Notes under the pieces: model-generated
Seen by the model: only the letters and a program-made list of their open reading frames with translations
What the model was told of the DNA's origin: nothing
Database searches by the model: none
Shown here: positions 6,917 to 10,080 of the stretch, one piece after another
Layout of the letters: every line of letters starts with the position of its first letter
Numbering within the stretch: position 1 is the stretch's first letter
Assembly (NCBI GenBank): GCA_003024985.2
Contig: PXIH01S0016497.1
Origin: Euperipatoides rowelli
Lineage: Eukaryota > Onychophora > Udeonychophora > Euonychophora > Peripatopsidae
Direction: 5' to 3' (one strand)
Length of the DNA: 10,080 nucleotides
Program-made: the position numbers and the translations under genes

Positions 6917-7852
6917 AAAAAAAATGAACTCACTTTGGCGAGTCAGCATATGAACTAGCTCATCAATATTTCACTTTGTTGAGTCAATATATAAATTAGT
7001 TCACCAAAAATGTACTAGTTCACCCAAAATAAACTCACTTTGGTGACTGTATAAACTAGTTCACTAAAATGAATCCACTTTGGCAAGTTCATACCTTCAC
7101 CAAAGTGAGTTTATTTTGGGTGAACTAGTAGCTACATTTTTGGGTGAACCTACTTGGATGAGTATGAACTAGTTCACCAAAAATGAATTCATTTTGGTGA
7201 GTGTATGATTTAATTCAGAAAATATGAACTGTTTGGTGAATAAATGTAGGGACTAGTTCACTAAAAGTGAACTGACTTTGATGAGTAAATTTAGGAACTA
7301 ATTCACCAAAAATGAAGACTTTGGTGAATAAAAATGAACTCACTTTTGTGAGTGACTGAAATTAATTCACTTTGGTGAATGAGTGTATGAATAAAAATTA
7401 ATACACTTTGGAGTATATGAATTAGTTCACTAAAAATGAACTCACTTTGAATTGACATGAACTATTCACCAAAAATGAATTCGCTTTGATGAGTGAGTAT
7501 GAACCAAAAATTAATCCACTTTGATGAGTATGAACTAGTTCACTAAAAATGAACTCACTTTGGTGAGTTGACATATTAACTAATCACCAAAAATGAATTC
7601 ACTTTGGTGAGCATACGAACTAGTTCACCAAAAAATTTAATTTAGTGAGTGTATGAATTAGTTCTTCAAAAATTACTCACTTTGGTGATTAAATGGACTA
7701 GTTCATCAAAAATGAACTCATTTTAGTGAGTGAATGTATGAGCATGTTTCACCACAATGAATACATTTTGGTGAGTGAGGATATGAAAATAGTTCAACAA
7801 AAATTTACTCGCTTTAGTGAGTGAGGATATCAACTATTTACCAAAAATGAAC
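6917..7852 (+). repeat. Tandem array, about 20 copies of a ~42-bp self-complementary unit
   Basis: Degenerate units read AAAATGAACTCACTTTGG, then TGAGTGAGTATGAACTAG, then TTCACCAA. TTTGGTGA near the centre and TCACCAAA at the end are inverted copies, so each unit can fold back on itself. The GAACTAGTTC word between them is itself a 10-bp palindrome. Unit length ranges from about 21 to 65 bp, with many substitutions, so the array is old. Two alternating versions recur: one joined by TTCACTAAAAATGAACTC and one by TTCACCAAAAATGAATTC. No coding frame runs through it. The array begins just after a 20-odd bp A/T-rich leader that resembles the SINE-flanking sequence near 6650. Confidence 0.92.
7097..7149 (-). 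repeat. Locally inverted segment inside the 42-bp array
   Basis: This 53-bp stretch is the reverse complement of 6999-7046, with one 4-bp insertion (AGCT) next to ACTAGT and one extra G. The two arms are about 50 bp apart and together could form a long hairpin. All neighbouring units run in the opposite direction, so this segment is a small inversion or foldback copy in an otherwise head-to-tail array. Confidence 0.85.
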
Positions 7853-8210
7853 AGCAGCATTACCATTTTCTCAGACCTCACATTGAACCATTATTTAATA
7901 ACTATCAAACATGACTATCAGTTATAGTGTACATTATAAATATTCCATAGAAAAGATGGACCAACCCAAGTTACCCAACTAGACAAGTGTCTCAAATTCA
8001 TCTCCTTGCCATTATTCACAGCTGGGATATTCCATCTTAATATTACTTTAAAAAGCTGATGTTGCTCGGACTTACAAGCTTTTACTGACATACAGACAGA
8101 CAGGAATTCCTGGGTACCTTAAGCTACGCGTAGTAAATCATTTTGTCAAGTTTGATTCAAATAACTCAAAGAATATAGAAATGTAACTTAGAGAATATTT
8201 TGACTTAAAA
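7853..8210. other. Gene-free stretch after the tandem array
   Basis: No coding frame or RNA gene is recognised. The sequence is less repetitive and slightly richer in GC than its surroundings. A cluster of short perfect palindromes lies at 8101-8133 (CAGGAATTCCTG, GGTACC, CTTAAG and CTACGCGTAG). A CAGA-rich word precedes it at 8090-8102. Confidence 0.55.
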
Positions 8211-8590
8211 AGGGGCACAAGCAGGATCCCACATAGGGGGGGAGGGGATTGGATGGGGCTGTAGTCCCAGGGCCATGGAGGGGGCATGTGTGATTAAACT
8301 CCATAGTTATAACCAGTGGTGACAAGGGTGGGGCCCTGTAGACCTGAACAAGGGGCTCATAGGCCAACAAAACATACATACAACCAAAAAAAAAGCTTAT
8401 CAAATCTTCACAGACAAGGGACCCACATGTTCACCAAATGTAAATAAACTGTCCATACAACTAAAAAAAAATTTATCAAATCTTCATGCCAATGAGAAAC
8501 TCATCAAAAATATGTAAGGATCCCACTTGGATTTCCAATCCCGGGGCCTTGATTACGATGAGGGGGTCCAGGACACATGTTACGATTATA
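8211..8590. repeat. G-rich repeat patch, possible decayed element
   Basis: GC content is visibly higher here than in the surroundings. G-runs at 8236-8257 (seven G, A, four G, a 7-base spacer, four G) satisfy the simple G3-loop quadruplex pattern on the plus strand. AGGATCCCAC occurs both near 8223 and near 8518, framing the patch. GGGGCCCTG at 8332-8340 echoes the edge motif of the candidate element at 5841-6598. The 71-codon minus-strand open frame at 8188-8403 translates this repeat and shows no known domain. Confidence 0.4.
8377..8517 (+). repeat. Two-copy direct repeat, period 77 bp
   Basis: CATACAACC, an A9 run and TTATCAAATCTTCA at 8377-8410 recur at 8454-8486 as CATACAACT, an A9 run and the same TTATCAAATCTTCA. 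The following ~32 bp of each copy end in a shared ATGTAA, at 8443 and 8517, with much weaker similarity between. It is a local tandem duplication. Confidence 0.8.
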
Positions 8591-9240
8591 CACGTTTTTT
8601 TTAATCCTTTTTACTAATTATTTGATTCTTTTTATTAACCTTCAAGTCATTTAAATATGATCGCTTCCTATTGTTAGCTTAAAAAACGATTTTTTTTTTA
8701 TATATTTTATTAAAGCAAGTTGTATACAATAGCAACAATATTAATAAAATTACATTTTACTGTTTTTATGATTGTTAATCTGTGATGTTTTTCCTATTAC
8801 CTTTTGATATAACAATAATGATGATAATCATTAGAAATTAGAATGAGATTGGTATTCCTTGTTATTGCAAAACTTGAAACACGATGTAAAACTGGAAATA
8901 TCACATTCTCACAGCAGCTGTTGTCTTTCCCTTATCACGATAATCAGTTTAAAAAAAATGTTAAACCTAGTAGTGAATAGTTTGCATCAAAATGTAGGTG
9001 CAAGCTGGGTAACAATAGGTGGCGCTGCTATCATAATTCCAAATAGCCAACATGTACCTGAACATAATGCACCTTTGTGTTGCAAGAGTGAATTTCCAGA
9101 TTTTATTAACGACACATTTCCAAACAAATAGCCATTTGGCGGGATGGTCAGACACCATAGCTACCGCAATCCCCAGATATACCCTCCCAAGACTTTTCCT
9201 GTGATGTTATGTCAAGGTTTAAGTCCATTTAATACCAGTG
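8591..9240. other. Gene-free stretch with chance frames
   Basis: The first half is AT-rich with T-runs and an ATAATGATGATAATCATTA near-palindrome around 8813. From about 8980 the base composition becomes more balanced. Open frames at 8859-9131 (plus, 90 codons) and 8967-9158 (minus, 63 codons) overlap each other in opposite directions. Neither shows a recognisable domain, so neither is called a gene. The balanced composition may mark the 5' region of the candidate exon downstream. Confidence 0.5.
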
Positions 9241-9261
9241 CCTTTTCTGAGAACATTGAAG

Positions 9262-9315
9262 ATGAGGACCACAGATGCTATCAAGCTGTCCGATGGTAGA
9301 GAAAACATGGTAAGA
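9262..9315 (+). other. Weak candidate first coding exon with splice donor
   Basis: An ATG at 9262 with A at -3 is the first in its frame after an in-frame TAA at 9220. It opens a 16-codon frame, MRTTDAIKLSDGRENM, that meets a good splice-donor sequence, ATG|GTAAGA, at 9310 in phase 0. The frame stops soon after if unspliced (TGA after VRN). The residue mix and the local balanced composition look more protein-like than elsewhere in the window. I do not recognise the peptide, and no acceptor or second exon is seen before the window ends. It could easily be chance. Confidence 0.2.
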
Positions 9316-10080
9316 AATTGAATATTCACTGGATGTGCTTTAAATCAGAACATTCATATGGAAGTGTATTATTAAAATTGTAATTTAGGGTGAACATAAG
9401 ACATTTACAACTTTAAACATTTCTGGGCAGGTGTCCTTAAAAAGAGGTATTCAAAAAGCTTTATAGATGACATTCCTAGTCATATTTGTGTGACAAGTGG
9501 AGCAACCTGGTGGCATAAACACAAGTTTACATAATCACTAGGTAGTCATGGCAAGATCTGGAATACCGCCTAATGGTGCACATAATGAATGTCTAATAAC
9601 ATTTTGTAATTCCCACCATTCAAGTACAGTATATTATCAATATTTTCAACTTTGTCAATTTAGTTTTATCGTATCGTATCAGTCAGAAATATTGTCGACC
9701 CTGCGAGGGTAACTAATTCCCGGTATATGGGCATCACACTACGACTCTCACCTAGCTGCACAGAGCCATACAGAACACATGACAATAAATCACTGGACAA
9801 TTAAACATAAAACACTATTTAATTTACTTTGTTTTTTCATTTTTCTTGCTCTTCTTTCCTTTTGATTCAGTTAAGTATGATGCCTTTCCCTCTTCTTTTT
9901 CCTCTTTACCTTTCCCATTTCTGTTTAGTTTTATTTTGCCTAAGAAATGTATCAATTCAGAAAATTTTCTTATTTCTTTTAAATAAAGTGTTAAAATCTA
10001 AGTTTTATAAATGTTAGAGAACATGTCATCTATGACATCATCTTAAACAGAAATCAAAGCAAACACCAGCTGTTTGTTTT
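9316..10080. other. Gene-free stretch to the window end
   Basis: No gene or clear transposon was recognised. A short direct repeat, TATCGTATCGTATC, occurs near 9666-9679, followed by the small hairpin ACCCT-GCG-AGGGT at about 9699-9711 and a moderately GC-balanced segment to 9780. The 62-codon frame at 9829-10017 lies in a pyrimidine-rich tract and encodes a low-complexity, phenylalanine- and leucine-rich peptide typical of chance T-rich frames. If the candidate exon at 9262 is real, this would be its first intron. Confidence 0.5.

Noticed and set aside
6917-7852. CRISPR-like array
   Set aside because: The units are contiguous and degenerate with no unique spacers of constant length, and the context is eukaryotic.
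8188-8403. 71-codon minus-strand frame rich in proline and cysteine
   Set aside because: It covers the G-rich repeat patch, and its unusual residues come from G-run complements; no domain is recognised.
8859-9158. Opposed overlapping frames of 90 (plus) and 63 (minus) codons
   Set aside because: They overlap on opposite strands, so at most one could be real. Neither shows domain signatures, start context or splice logic linking it to the nearby candidate exon.
9829-10017. 62-codon frame resembling a membrane peptide
   Set aside because: It sits in a pyrimidine-rich tract where F, L and S codons are forced by composition.

Overview
The window is AT-rich (roughly two thirds A+T), gene-poor eukaryotic DNA, most likely from an animal. 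Support for this: long homopolymer runs (G13, C14, A20), two decayed non-LTR retrotransposon tails of animal type, a tRNA-derived SINE head with split A and B boxes, two large degenerate tandem arrays, and no bacterial-style gene packing. The window gives no firm species call. The excess of the palindrome TAGGCCTA fits my impression of marine invertebrate genomes, but that is only an impression. No intact protein-coding gene is visible; the open frames above 60 codons look like chance frames or shadows of repeats.

Layout. 1-960 is AT-rich with no recognisable gene. 986-1106 holds two strong palindromes side by side, the second flanked by an exact 7-bp direct repeat. 1361-1900 is the broken 3' end of a LINE coding region (RTE-like, plus strand). 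Its terminal sequence runs directly into a 23-copy, roughly 35-bp minisatellite (1902-2720) that appears to have grown from the element's own 3' end. 2885-3330 is a weak, G-patched repeat that may be a decayed transposon. 3489-3512 is a short degenerate telomere-like tract. 3935-4870 is a second, unrelated LINE tail (CR1/Jockey-like, plus strand) ending in an AATAAA-type tail.

5841-6598 is a probable non-autonomous element with matching GATTTA/GGGCCC ends and internal tandem units. 6645-6752 is a tRNA-derived SINE head on the minus strand. 6917-7852 is a tandem array of about 20 units of about 42 bp. Its units are self-complementary, and it contains one locally inverted segment and one 113-bp higher-order duplication. 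8211-8590 is a G-rich repeat patch with a 77-bp duplication and a possible G-quadruplex. 8591-10080 is mostly featureless, apart from a weak candidate for a short first coding exon with a splice donor at 9262-9315.

The sequence reads as intergenic or intronic DNA built from layered transposon debris and local tandem expansion. Nothing here amounts to an operon-like or new multi-gene system. The most instructive structures are the retroelement-to-minisatellite transition and the foldback-forming array with its inversion.
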